Assembly (NCBI GenBank): GCA_017427415.1 | Contig: JAFRSU010000053.1 | Location: 1-64,000, forward strand | From: Lachnospiraceae bacterium | GTDB taxonomy: Bacteria > Bacillota > Clostridia > Lachnospirales > Lachnospiraceae | Reading direction: 5' to 3' | DNA: 64,000 bases | In this document: positions 34,632 to 44,134 of the stretch, piece by piece | Position numbering within the stretch: the first letter of the stretch is position 1 | Layout of the letters: each line of letters begins with the position of its first letter | Translations under genes and position numbers: made by a program | The notes under the pieces: generated by a model | Database searches by the model: none | What the model saw: only the letters and a program-made list of their open reading frames with translations | What the model was told of the DNA's origin: nothing

Positions 34632-37600
34632 TTATTTCTCAAGGTCCTTACTCCAGAGCTTAACCTGGTTCCTGCCACCGTTTTTGGCTGCGTACAGGGC
34701 TTTGTCGGCATGCTCTATGAGCTCGACACGTTCCATCTTGGATTCCCAGATGGAGACACCTATGCTGACCGTGATCGATACAAGGGTGACCTTGCTGCCT
34801 TCGTTGTACGGTACAGAGGTGGTTTCTATGGTCTGACGTATTTTTTCTGCTACGGAAAGAGCAAATTCGGCATTGTTTGAATCGAGCAGGATAACAAATT
34901 CCTCACCGCCGTATCGGCAGGCGGTTCCCTTGTTTCCGGTTACCTTCTTCATGATGCTCGCTACCTGTTTTAATACCTCGTCACCGAACTGGTGGCCGTA
35001 GGTATCGTTACATTTCTTAAAGAAATCAACATCAAGCATCAGGGCTGAAAGTCTGGTCCTGTCCGAATCGGAGGTCTTATCGATGATAAGGTTGTCCAAG
35101 TAAGAACGGCCGTACAGCTGGGTAAGACCGTCCGTGATAGCTCTGTGGTACAGACGGGCATTTTCTATGGGGGCACCGCTCTGGTTGGCGATGAAGCCTA
35201 TGGTCTCCATATACTCGTTGCTGAATATGCCTCGTACCAGACGGGAGTCAAGGTAGATGACTCCGTAGAGCTTACCTCGCACAAACATGGGCATGGCCAT
35301 AACGGATTTGATACCGTAGCGTACCATTTGCGAATAGTTCTTTCTGAACTCGTCGGACTGTACGTCGTTTATGACAAGTGGCTGGTTGGTAAGTTCCACA
35401 TCTTCAAGTATCCAGTCGTATGCGTAGCTGTCGAAGTTGCCGGTATTGAAGATAGAAGCAACATACAGCTTCTTTTCACCCATCTCGGGGTAGAGGAAAA
35501 GAATACCTCTTTCTGCACCGGCCAGTTCTACCGCATCCTGCAGGATCTTGTTCTGAAGTTCTTCAATCTCAAGTGTTGACGTAAGCTTTTCACCCATTCG
35601 GAGTAGGGTATTTACCTTACGGTCAACATTCATACGGTTCTGCTTGGAGGTGATATCCGCCATCAGGGAGTTGGATACGAAGTTGTCCGCATACCTTGAG
35701 GTGATGATCTCCTCGCATTTCTTTATATATACCGATGCCGAAATACTTGAGAAATTCATATAGGCATCGAATATATTGTAACGTGATTCCTCGGTACGGT
35801 GCTTGTCTAACAGGAACATTCCGTACTCGAAATGTATGAGAGCGTTGTCGAAGGTATTCTGTGTTTCCGAGGACAGAAGGATACCTTCCTTATACAGATC
35901 GTCTGCTTTTTTGACCTTGTTTATCATGGAATTAAACAGGGCTGCAGCACGGTAAGCGGGGATCCTGAAGCAGGGGTACGCTTTAGAGTCGGACAGTGCC
36001 TGACTGCAAAGTGTCTTTAAGTAAGATTCCTGTTTTACGCGGATCTCCTGAAGCAGGCTGTTACGCTCATTTTTAAAGGTGCTTATCTTTGATATGGCGA
36101 GGTTCGGGGTTACGAACAAAAGAGGCGCATCCACGAAACGTACCGTATCTATGAAGTTCTGTGCGATATTTAAATGCTTTTCGGCATTCTCGTACTTACC
36201 TTCCTCGAGTTTGAGCACACCCGTCATGGCACGGTAGAAGCACTGTGCAAACGGGATGGGAAGTTCGTCATTAAGCCTTGCTGCGGATTCAGCGGCAGCT
36301 TCGGCCAAACTGTAGTTACCCTTTAATGCCAAGACACCCACCATGATGGAAGAGGAGATAAGGAGAGTGAATTTATCATTCAGCTTCTGTGAAAGGGCTA
36401 TGGATGCCTCACAGGTCTCCCTGCTTTCCTCGAAGTGGCCTGACATATAGTAGGCGAGGCTGAGATAGATATATATGTTATTTATCTCCCACATGTCGCC
36501 TATCTCGTTAAAGAGGTCTAAGGCTTCTTTAAAGTATTTTACGGCTTTATTGTGTTCGCTTTCGACTATACAGAAGATACCGCTTATGAAAAGGCTTCGT
36601 GCGTAACCGAATTTATCGCCGATGGACTTACGAAGGTTAAGTGTCATCGACTGTGCGAGCTTTGCTTTCTTTTTCTCGTTATTAAGACCGTAGTGGACTA
36701 CTAATGCCGAGGCTCCGAAGCCGAGCTCCGGTGAGTTGCCGAATTTCTTTGATGCATATGTGTACAGTCTTAACAGTGTATAATTGAAGTTGGTCTTATT
36801 GGTGTAAGCATATACCCATATGAGGGTCTCTAAGATCGATACTATGACCTTGTCTTCCTCACTGATGTCCGAATCCCTTCGCATGGATTCACCGGATGAG
36901 GATGATCTCGTCTTGGTGATATCCGAGCCGGTGAACATGATGCTGGCTTTAAGTGAGTGCAGCATGACAGCCATTTCGGCATCGGAAGCCGGGAATTTGA
37001 AGTCAAGGGATTTTAAGGCAGTCATAAGGTTTGATATACAATCCCTGAAGTTTCCCTGACGGAAATGCCCGACACCTATGCTCTTATAAAGCTTTGCTTT
37101 TTCGAGCCTGTCCTCGACCATGGGCATGAGCTCTTCGGCGATAGAGAGAGCGTCATTGAAATGTCCTGTGATCAGGTTGAGGTTTATGAGTGATTTTTTG
37201 ATCGCAATCCATGTATCAAGGTTATTGGCGGTACGGTGTCCCATGAGCTCTAAGGCCTTACGGTAATAGCTGATAGCCTCCTCATTTGCATTGGAGGATT
37301 CCGCTAAATGTGCCGCATCAAGACAGTAGCGTCTTACACCCCTGTCATCGTCTGCCATCAGGAAATGGTATACGAGCCTGTACAGGTGCTGCGAGGTCTC
37401 TCCAGCATACTTTGCCTCGATACCTTTTGCTATCCAGTAATGAAGTTCCTTTTCACGTGCGGAATCGATCATGGAAAGGAATACTTCATATATCTGCTTA
37501 TGCGCGAAGGAAACAAGGGTTTTCCTTGCGGCTGCATAGTTTAAGAACTGCAGGGATACCGCGTGGTCGATCCAGGGCAGCATATCGGGCAGCTTTATGT

Positions 37601-39512
37601 CCGTGATATATGAGAGAAGGTCAAGCGAGAACTCGTAGCCGATGACAGCGGCGATCTCGAGCAGGGTTACCGCATCCTCATCTAAGAGTGCGAGCCTTCT
37701 CTTTATGATATTTATAACATCATGTTCGGAGTTGACGTTTCTCAGTTTATCCCAGTCGTGCTCTAGGGTACGGTTGGTCACGGTGATGACGCCGTCTTCG
37801 AGCATGGAGCGCAGTACATTGATAGTAAAGTACGGATTGCCGTCGGTCTTTTCTATCATGTATGTGGTAAGGACACTGCACTCCTGACGAGGGATATTGA
37901 GGATATCCGACAGGTATTCACACATACGTGTTTCGTTGAAGGGCTTTAAAGGCAGGTCAAAAAAGCCTGAGGTATTTTTAAGCCTTGAGATCACCGATGC
38001 AAGTAAAGGGTTCTCCTCCGGTGATTCGAAATCACGCATGGTAACTACTATGCTTACCTTATGGGAAGAGATACGCTCCGCCATTTCGCATATAAGTGAG
38101 AGCGAAGAGGAGTCGGCATACTGCAGGTCATCAAAGATGATGCAGTAGGGCTTTTCATCTCTTAAAAGTGAAAGCATAAAGGTGGAAAGCAGCATAAAAG
38201 AACGCTGCTGTTCTTTATAATCATCGAGAGCCGGAAGTGAGATGGCCTCGGTAAGTACTGAGTTCATGATGGGGCTTATACGGGTAACCGTGGAAGTTAA
38301 GCCGCCGATGAGCTGGGAGAGACGGTTCTTTTCAGTGATCTGGTGCTTTCTCTCATAGGTTCCGTAGATAGCCGCAAATTCATTAAGGAGCTGCTGGAAC
38401 GCAGAGTACGGAGTCATCCTGAACTGGGACTTAAATGAACTTCTTAGTGCAGTGATGTTACGTTTATTTAAGTCTGTATAGAGGTTGTTCATGAGGTCCG
38501 ACTTGCCGCATCCGAGACCGCCGTGTACGAATATGAAATGTCCGGAGTTCTCAAAGGAATCATCACATATCTCTTTCAGCTGGGTAAGCTCTCTGTGACG
38601 GCTGTACATTTTTGCTTTCCGGTTGAAACCGTGCAGAATGTCGTTGTCAGAGATCCTGTTTCCGAATTCGCTGTTGGACAGGAAGCCGTCTATATCGCTT
38701 ATGAGTTCATTTGCTGTAGAGTACCTGAGGTCAGGATCCTTGCTGATGAGTTTGGTTATGATATTTGATACATCTACGGGGATGGCGGGATTGATATCTT
38801 CCGGGGGCTTGACACGGACTGCTAAGTGCTTATATACCATGTTGTCCATGGAATCCGAATGGAAGGGCAGACATCCCGTCATCATATGGTACATGATGAT
38901 ACCTAAGGAGTAAAGATCCGAACGCTGGTCAACAGGGCGGTCGAGCACACCTGTCATTTCAGGCGCCATAAAGCCGAAGCTGTAATCTATATCAGTATTG
39001 GCAAAGCTGGAATAATCAATGATATAAGTCATGGCAAAGTTTGTGAGCTTTACCAGGATATTCCCGTCCTGCTCCAATATAAGTATACTCGGTGTACGCA
39101 GGGTCCGGTGGAGTATATTGAAGCTTTGGGCATAACGAAGTCCGGTGGCTATCTGTTCTGCTATGTTTAAAGCCACCTTGATGTCTAAGGTCTTATTCTG
39201 TTCGATATATTTATTTAAAAGGATACCGTCAAAATACTCAAATACGATACAGATGGTATCATCATATTCACCGGCATCATAAACGCGCAACAGAGAGGGA
39301 TGCTCAAAGTTACGTATGATCTTCATTTCATTGAGGAACCTGGTACGCTCACTTTCCAGTTTGGTGATGGCGTGCGGGTTCATGATATGAATCAGGACAT
39401 ATTCACTTGTATGTAAATGCTCTCCGAGATAAATGGTCACATAGTTGGTCTTATCCAGCTGCTGTATGATCCTGTATTTATCGAAAAGCACGGTTTTCTC
39501 AAGTAATGCCAT
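34632..39512 (-). CDS. pseudokinase-ATPase-GAF-GGDEF multidomain signalling protein
   Basis: The 1626 residues read: protein-kinase fold (about 10-285), AAA/STAND-type ATPase (about 300-600; Walker A GGLGCGKS at 331-338; IIFDDLQYAD), a long TPR-like helical region (about 720-1280), GAF domain (about 1320-1450) and a diguanylate cyclase domain at the C-terminus with GGEEF at 1535-1539. The cyclase should make c-di-GMP; no RxxD inhibitory site is obvious. The kinase has lost key residues: HRD reads HRT (135-137), DFG reads NFA, and the beta-3 Lys position reads His, so it is likely inactive and used for sensing. Start chosen at 39512, 6 nt after GGAG. It is monocistronic. Confidence 0.88.
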   Translation of the reverse strand: MALLEKTVLFDKYRIIQQLDKTNYVTIYLGEHLHTSEYVLIHIMNPHAITKLESERTRFLNEMKIIRNFEHPSLLRVYDAGEYDDTICIVFEYFDGILLNKYIEQNKTLDIKVALNIAEQIATGLRYAQSFNILHRTLRTPSILILEQDGNILVKLTNFAMTYIIDYSSFANTDIDYSFGFMAPEMTGVLDRPVDQRSDLYSLGIIMYHMMTGCLPFHSDSMDNMVYKHLAVRVKPPEDINPAIPVDVSNIITKLISKDPDLRYSTANELISDIDGFLSNSEFGNRISDNDILHGFNRKAKMYSRHRELTQLKEICDDSFENSGHFIFVHGGLGCGKSDLMNNLYTDLNKRNITALRSSFKSQFRMTPYSAFQQLLNEFAAIYGTYERKHQITEKNRLSQLIGGLTSTVTRISPIMNSVLTEAISLPALDDYKEQQRSFMLLSTFMLSLLRDEKPYCIIFDDLQYADSSSLSLICEMAERISSHKVSIVVTMRDFESPEENPLLASVISRLKNTSGFFDLPLKPFNETRMCEYLSDILNIPRQECSVLTTYMIEKTDGNPYFTINVLRSMLEDGVITVTNRTLEHDWDKLRNVNSEHDVINIIKRRLALLDEDAVTLLEIAAVIGYEFSLDLLSYITDIKLPDMLPWIDHAVSLQFLNYAAARKTLVSFAHKQIYEVFLSMIDSAREKELHYWIAKGIEAKYAGETSQHLYRLVYHFLMADDDRGVRRYCLDAAHLAESSNANEEAISYYRKALELMGHRTANNLDTWIAIKKSLINLNLITGHFNDALSIAEELMPMVEDRLEKAKLYKSIGVGHFRQGNFRDCISNLMTALKSLDFKFPASDAEMAVMLHSLKASIMFTGSDITKTRSSSSGESMRRDSDISEEDKVIVSILETLIWVYAYTNKTNFNYTLLRLYTYASKKFGNSPELGFGASALVVHYGLNNEKKKAKLAQSMTLNLRKSIGDKFGYARSLFISGIFCIVESEHNKAVKYFKEALDLFNEIGDMWEINNIYIYLSLAYYMSGHFEESRETCEASIALSQKLNDKFTLLISSSIMVGVLALKGNYSLAEAAAESAARLNDELPIPFAQCFYRAMTGVLKLEEGKYENAEKHLNIAQNFIDTVRFVDAPLLFVTPNLAISKISTFKNERNSLLQEIRVKQESYLKTLCSQALSDSKAYPCFRIPAYRAAALFNSMINKVKKADDLYKEGILLSSETQNTFDNALIHFEYGMFLLDKHRTEESRYNIFDAYMNFSSISASVYIKKCEEIITSRYADNFVSNSLMADITSKQNRMNVDRKVNTLLRMGEKLTSTLEIEELQNKILQDAVELAGAERGILFLYPEMGEKKLYVASIFNTGNFDSYAYDWILEDVELTNQPLVINDVQSDEFRKNYSQMVRYGIKSVMAMPMFVRGKLYGVIYLDSRLVRGIFSNEYMETIGFIANQSGAPIENARLYHRAITDGLTQLYGRSYLDNLIIDKTSDSDRTRLSALMLDVDFFKKCNDTYGHQFGDEVLKQVASIMKKVTGNKGTACRYGGEEFVILLDSNNAEFALSVAEKIRQTIETTSVPYNEGSKVTLVSITVSIGVSIWESKMERVELIEHADKALYAAKNGGRNQVKLWSKDLEK

Positions 39513-39607
39513 ACCTGTCTCCGAATAAAGTAGTATAAGGGCATAATAACCCAAACTTAATTATAACACATTGTTTTAAAGAATGATAGTAAAATTTCTT
39601 TTTTTAC

Positions 39608-39636
39608 TTGACTTTTTCGGTCGGGGTTTATATAAT
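39608..39636 (+). promoter_or_regulatory. tRNA-Pro promoter
   Basis: TTGACT (39608-39613), 17 bp and TATAAT (39631-39636). Confidence 0.65.
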
Positions 39637-39640
39637 GTAA

Positions 39641-39673
39641 CCCGTGCGAAATATGCAAAATATCCCGCACGGG
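39641..39673 (+). other. hairpin in the 5' leader of pre-tRNA-Pro
   Basis: CCCGTGCG and CGCACGGG form an 8-bp stem between promoter and tRNA. Its role is unknown; it may affect processing or act as a transcription pause. Confidence 0.5.
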
Positions 39674-39698
39674 TTGTAACCGTTACCACGGTACAGTT

Positions 39699-39772
<74 letters not shown>

Positions 39773-39782
39773 TGTAGGTAAA

Positions 39783-39815
39783 ACAAGGACTTCAGGAATC
39801 TGAGGTCCTTGTTTT
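39783..39815 (+). terminator. tRNA-Pro terminator
   Basis: CAAGGACTTCAG-GAAT-CTGAGGTCCTTG is a 12-bp stem followed by seven T. Confidence 0.85.
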
Positions 39816-39818
39816 TTT

Positions 39819-39846
39819 GTGACAGGGGGACGGTTCTCTTGTCACA
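39819..39846. repeat. GGGACGGTTCTCT short hairpin element, copy 3
   Basis: GTGACA and TGTCAC arms flank GGGGGACGGTTCTCT. The core is shared with 3558-3590 and 6321-6346, while the arms differ but still pair. Confidence 0.65.
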
Positions 39847-39927
39847 AAGGAAATGCTTGTTATTGTCAGTAAATATGTTATAATGATTAGAGAAACACGT
39901 CCACGGTCACAAAAAGGACAGTCCGAT

Positions 39928-42123
39928 ATGAAAGAATTTAAAGAATTAATATCTGTAATCAAAAGATTTCATCTGCATAACAAAGGCTATGCCTTTACTG
40001 CATACATCTTCGGCATAATCGATATTGCTTTCACCGGCTTGATGGCACTTGCCATGAAATATCTTTTAGACAATGCCATTGAACCGGGAGACGGCAGTCT
40101 GCTGCTGAAAACGATCATATTCATGCTTTTAGGTATCTTACTGGCAAAATCAAGCGACGTACTCCGCCGTTACCTTATCGCGGTTTTCTCATCAAGAACG
40201 GTTGCGGATTCACGCCGCCGCTGCTTTATGCATCTTCAGGAGCTTTCCCTAAGTGATTTTTCCGATATAGAATCAAGTTATCTTATAGGCAGGTTTTCTA
40301 CGGACATGAGTGCCGTTCAGACTCTGACCAGTGTGACGATCCCTTCATTTGTGACCGGTATCGCAAAGATTGTGGTCAGCTTTATCCTAATTTTCCTTTT
40401 GGATTTCCGGCTGGCGCTGATCAGCATAGGAGTTCTGCTTTTAAGTACTGCAGTGCTCGTCATTCTGGGAAAAAAGTCCCGTATAGCGGTAAAAGCACTT
40501 AAAGATCAGGCGGGCAGGCTCACTGATATGCTCATGGAGAATGTCAGCAACCAGCCTGCTGTAAAAGCATTCGATCTGCAGGAAAGCTCGGAGGCTGACT
40601 ATGATCGCGAAAACAAAAAGCATGAAGCACTCTCACTTCGTTCAATGTTCATCAATGGCTGCATGACCGTAGCATCCGGCGGACTGATCGAGGTCTTCAG
40701 CATTCTGATCATATGTATTGGCGCCTTTTGGGTATTTTCCGGTACCATGACAGTCGGCACTCTTGTTTCATTTAACAGTATCTTCTCTACGTTAAGTTCG
40801 GCGGTGATTGCGCTTATTGCGGTATTTCCGTCATTGGTGGAATGTAAAGTATGCATTCATAATCTCGAACTTTTCTTTAAGAAAAAACCGGGTATCGCCA
40901 ATGACAGGAATGCAGAAGCTCTCCCCGATCCGGTAAAGGAGTTATCCATGGATCATGTTACATTCGGTTATGACCCTGAAACCCCTGTTTTAAAGGATGT
41001 TATCCTACAGGTCCCTGCCGGAAGGTCCATCGCCATCGTCGGTCCGAGCGGAAGCGGAAAAAGTACGATCGCAAGCCTTCTTATGCGTTTTTACGATCCC
41101 GATAAAGGAACGGTCATGGCAGACGGTAAGGACTATAAGCATCTGGATATGCACTCCCTTCATGAGGCTGTCGGTATCGTCCCTCAGGAGACCGTTTTCT
41201 TTAACGATACCATAGAAAATAACCTGCTTTTCGCAAGACCGGATGCCACCGATGATGAGATAGCAGAAGCCGTTAAGGCTGCGGATGCAGACTATATCTT
41301 CAGCTTGCCGGGAGGACTTTCCTCTAAGGTGCAGAATGGAGGAAGATCCTTATCCGGAGGACAAAGGCAGCGCCTGTCCCTTGCAAGAGCCCTTTTAAGA
41401 AAACCGCGCTTTCTCATCCTTGATGAAGCAACCGCATCCTTAGATCCGGCCGCCGAGCGTGCAGTAAATGATGCCGTTTTGCAGCTCCCCGGGCGCGGCA
41501 CCGCGATCGTCAACGTTACTCACAGACTTTCGACTATAACGGGCTATGACTGCGTATATGTGATCTCGGAAGGCCGCATCGCCGAAAGCGGGACGCATGC
41601 ATCTCTTATGGCACAGAAGGGGATATATGCACAGCTTTTTGAAAAACAGAGCGGATTTACGGTTACGGATGACATGTCCAGTGCCACCATTACGCCGGAA
41701 AGACTTTCAAAGATCGGGCTTTTTGGCGGATTCCCCGTAAAATCCTTAGCCGAGCTTTGTAAGAACTTTAACTCTTGTACATACCCTGCTTCAAGCACGA
41801 TCATTTCCGAAGGAGATAAGGGCGACATGTTCTATATCATAGTTCGCGGACGTGTTGAAGTCCTTAAAAAGATCGGCAGCCAGGATACACGTGTTAAAAT
41901 CCTTGAGGACGGCGACTTTTTCGGCGAGATCGCTTTACTGTCAAATGTCCGACGCACTGCCACTGTGCGCACGGTTGAGCCTACACTCCTTATATCTCTA
42001 AAGCGTTCCCGCTTCTTAAAACTTGCCGGCTCCGTGCCGGGCCTGCATGACAAACTTGAAAAGACCATGGGCATCCGCTTAGGAGAACTTAATGAGCTTG
42101 GAAGGAAGAAGCAGTCCGACTGA
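39928..42123 (+). CDS. ABC exporter half-transporter with C-terminal cyclic-nucleotide-binding domain
   Basis: The 731 residues contain six membrane helices (about 20-300) and an ABC ATPase with Walker A GPSGSGKST at about 372, the signature LSGGQRQRLSLARA at about 475 and Walker B FLILDEATASLD at about 494. A cNMP-binding fold follows at about 600-715 with the phosphate-binding cassette FGEIALLSNVRRTATV at about 665-680. It resembles MsbA/lipid or peptide exporters and should work as a homodimer. The added domain suggests gating by a nucleotide messenger or simply a structural role. The ATG at 39928 is chosen because AAAGGA lies 9 nt upstream. The substrate is unknown. Confidence 0.9.
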   Translation: MKEFKELISVIKRFHLHNKGYAFTAYIFGIIDIAFTGLMALAMKYLLDNAIEPGDGSLLLKTIIFMLLGILLAKSSDVLRRYLIAVFSSRTVADSRRRCFMHLQELSLSDFSDIESSYLIGRFSTDMSAVQTLTSVTIPSFVTGIAKIVVSFILIFLLDFRLALISIGVLLLSTAVLVILGKKSRIAVKALKDQAGRLTDMLMENVSNQPAVKAFDLQESSEADYDRENKKHEALSLRSMFINGCMTVASGGLIEVFSILIICIGAFWVFSGTMTVGTLVSFNSIFSTLSSAVIALIAVFPSLVECKVCIHNLELFFKKKPGIANDRNAEALPDPVKELSMDHVTFGYDPETPVLKDVILQVPAGRSIAIVGPSGSGKSTIASLLMRFYDPDKGTVMADGKDYKHLDMHSLHEAVGIVPQETVFFNDTIENNLLFARPDATDDEIAEAVKAADADYIFSLPGGLSSKVQNGGRSLSGGQRQRLSLARALLRKPRFLILDEATASLDPAAERAVNDAVLQLPGRGTAIVNVTHRLSTITGYDCVYVISEGRIAESGTHASLMAQKGIYAQLFEKQSGFTVTDDMSSATITPERLSKIGLFGGFPVKSLAELCKNFNSCTYPASSTIISEGDKGDMFYIIVRGRVEVLKKIGSQDTRVKILEDGDFFGEIALLSNVRRTATVRTVEPTLLISLKRSRFLKLAGSVPGLHDKLEKTMGIRLGELNELGRKKQSD

Positions 42124-42167
42124 CCGCTTTATGTGAAGGATAAAAATCGGGGAATGAGGTAGAAGGT

Positions 42168-43448
42168 ATGGGAAAGATAACAAAAACCGCATTATTACTG
42201 CTGCCTTTATTGGCAATCATATCAGTTCTTTTTTTACAGAAAACCATAGAGGCTGGCGCGGCTTCCAAAACATCCGGAAAAACAGTACGTGTGGCAACGG
42301 AAAAACAGCTTAAAGCCGCTTTGAAGAGTTCCAAGGTAAGTACTATCGTCCTTAGGACCTCGTCTTATAAAGATATGACCATTACGTCAAGCAGATCAAA
42401 GAAAAAGACGATCGTTATCGATGCTCCTAATGCAGTTATCACCAATACCGCAAGATTTAAAAAAGTGGAAGTGATAAAAGCAAAGGGATATATCGAGGCA
42501 GTTTCCGGCAATACCATTAAGCTTTCGGAAAATTCACATCTGAAGGTTGCAGACGGTGTATCAGTCAAAAAACTGATTTTAACCGCGGTACCAATATATT
42601 ATGATATCGGGAAGAACGGATCGATAAAAAGCATAAAGATAGCCGATAAAAACCATACGGGCACCTTTGATAAAAAGACGCGTACGCTCACATTTGATAC
42701 GGTGGGTATATGGACTTCCTATGATCCCGGTCAATACGGAACTGATGAAGACCTGGTAACGGAAGAATACCCGATAAATTATACGGCAGTCCTTGATAAG
42801 AGCGGAAGGATACTTAAGACGTATTATAAAGACCGGGCGACCGAAAGGTGTGATGAATATAAATATGACGAAAACGGCAACCGCATCGAATGGATGCAGT
42901 ATGATGAAAGCGTTTCCGAAGAGGTGCCGGCATACCGGTATGAATATATCTATGAGGAAAACAGGCTTGTTGGGGAAACGGATCATTCATATGACAGCGA
43001 CCCCGTAACATATAAAAAAGAATATGATAAGGACGGAAAGCTGACCGCATCCTGTAATGAGGGCCGTTATTTCAGAGAAGATGTTTTTTATACATATGAT
43101 GATAGTGCCATGCTTATCGGGAAAAAGACAACCAAGATGTGGTTTACGGATGAAGGAACCCTTTCAAGCAGAAAGAGTATAGATACTGCATATACATATG
43201 ACAGGAACGGTTTTTTACTGACTGAGGATACATATCTGATCGACGATCATACAAAAAATATCATCACTTACGAGTATGATAAAGCAAAAAATCCGGTCCG
43301 TGAGATCCGCATTTCTAAGAGAATGTATGGCGTGGATAATGAAATGATAAATATGAATTATGAAATCCGGTATAAATATGATGAACTGGGTGTACTTACC
43401 GGCATATATTACCCGGATAAAGATGAGGATATGTCTTCTGACACATGA
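42168..43448 (+). CDS. secreted protein with YD-like repeats, unknown function
   Basis: The 426 residues start with a signal peptide (ALLLLPLLAIISVLFLQ). A beta-rich region (about 45-180) follows, then repeated YxYDENGN-like strands (CDEYKYDENGNRIEWMQYD, YEYIYEENRLVGETDHSYD, TYEYDKAKNPVREI) that resemble RHS/YD repeats. It should be exported and may bind carbohydrate or cell surfaces. There is no sorting motif. It lies 44 bp after the ABC exporter gene and 14 bp before the nucleotidase gene, so the three may be one operon. Confidence 0.7.
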   Translation: MGKITKTALLLLPLLAIISVLFLQKTIEAGAASKTSGKTVRVATEKQLKAALKSSKVSTIVLRTSSYKDMTITSSRSKKKTIVIDAPNAVITNTARFKKVEVIKAKGYIEAVSGNTIKLSENSHLKVADGVSVKKLILTAVPIYYDIGKNGSIKSIKIADKNHTGTFDKKTRTLTFDTVGIWTSYDPGQYGTDEDLVTEEYPINYTAVLDKSGRILKTYYKDRATERCDEYKYDENGNRIEWMQYDESVSEEVPAYRYEYIYEENRLVGETDHSYDSDPVTYKKEYDKDGKLTASCNEGRYFREDVFYTYDDSAMLIGKKTTKMWFTDEGTLSSRKSIDTAYTYDRNGFLLTEDTYLIDDHTKNIITYEYDKAKNPVREIRISKRMYGVDNEMINMNYEIRYKYDELGVLTGIYYPDKDEDMSSDT

Positions 43449-43461
43449 AAATGAGGATGCT

Positions 43462-43977
43462 ATGGAGGTAAAGAAAATTTATTTTGACATGGATGGCGTA
43501 CTGGCGGATTTTGCCGGCGGAGTAAGAGAACTGTGCGGTATGGAGCCTGTCTCACAGAACGCAAAGAATAAGGATTCGTCAGAGGAAGACAGGATGTGGA
43601 AGGCTATAAAAGACGCCGGGCATTTCTATGATAAGCTGGATATCCTGCCGGGAGCAAAGGAGATGTTTGATGCCTTATACGGCCTGTATGGGGATAAATG
43701 TGAGATACTTACCGGTATCCCTAAGCCGAAGCGCGGGATAGACAGTGCGGGCGATGACAAAACTGCATGGGTCAGAAGGCTTTTTGCAAAAGACATAAAG
43801 GTGAATATAGTGTACCGTGAGGAGAAAGCCCGCTTCTGTACGGGGAAGGACTGCATACTCATTGATGACTTTGATAAGAATATCCGTGAGTGGGAAGCCA
43901 TGGGCGGCATCGGTATCCTGAACGAAAGTGCCTCTCAGACAATGACAGACCTGAAAAAACTCGGTATTATAAAGTAA
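43462..43977 (+). CDS. 5'-nucleotidase of the NT5C/deoxyribonucleotidase HAD family
   Basis: The 171-residue HAD hydrolase starts MEVKKIYFDMDGVLADFAGG, with the nucleophile and acid Asp pair in DMDGV, and has EKARFCTGKDCILIDDFDKN near the C-terminus for metal binding. The family removes phosphate from (deoxy)nucleoside monophosphates. I chose the ATG at 43462 (AGGA upstream) because the HAD motif is then at the N-terminus as usual; an earlier in-frame start overlaps the previous gene without a binding site. Confidence 0.85.
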   Translation: MEVKKIYFDMDGVLADFAGGVRELCGMEPVSQNAKNKDSSEEDRMWKAIKDAGHFYDKLDILPGAKEMFDALYGLYGDKCEILTGIPKPKRGIDSAGDDKTAWVRRLFAKDIKVNIVYREEKARFCTGKDCILIDDFDKNIREWEAMGGIGILNESASQTMTDLKKLGIIK

Positions 43978-44050
43978 TAAAGCATAATAAAAGCATATAA
44001 GAGACAGACTGTTCAATAAGTTGAACATGTCAGGAGTGACGCTTAAGCAC

Positions 44051-44079
44051 TTGATTAATATCCTGTTTTATGATAAAAT
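44051..44079 (+). promoter_or_regulatory. sigma-A promoter for the gene at 44135
   Basis: TTGATT (44051-44056), 17 bp and TAAAAT (44074-44079). A small TGTTCAA/TTGAACA hairpin lies upstream near 44010-44027. Confidence 0.55.
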
Positions 44080-44134
44080 TATGTTTTAAGGACAAAAAGC
44101 AGTTCCTTGCTTTTGATCGTTACGGAGGAAATAA

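Noticed and set aside
35145..38913. Several plus-strand frames within the 1626-residue gene
   Set aside because: They are shadows of the minus-strand gene, which has continuous domain matches throughout.
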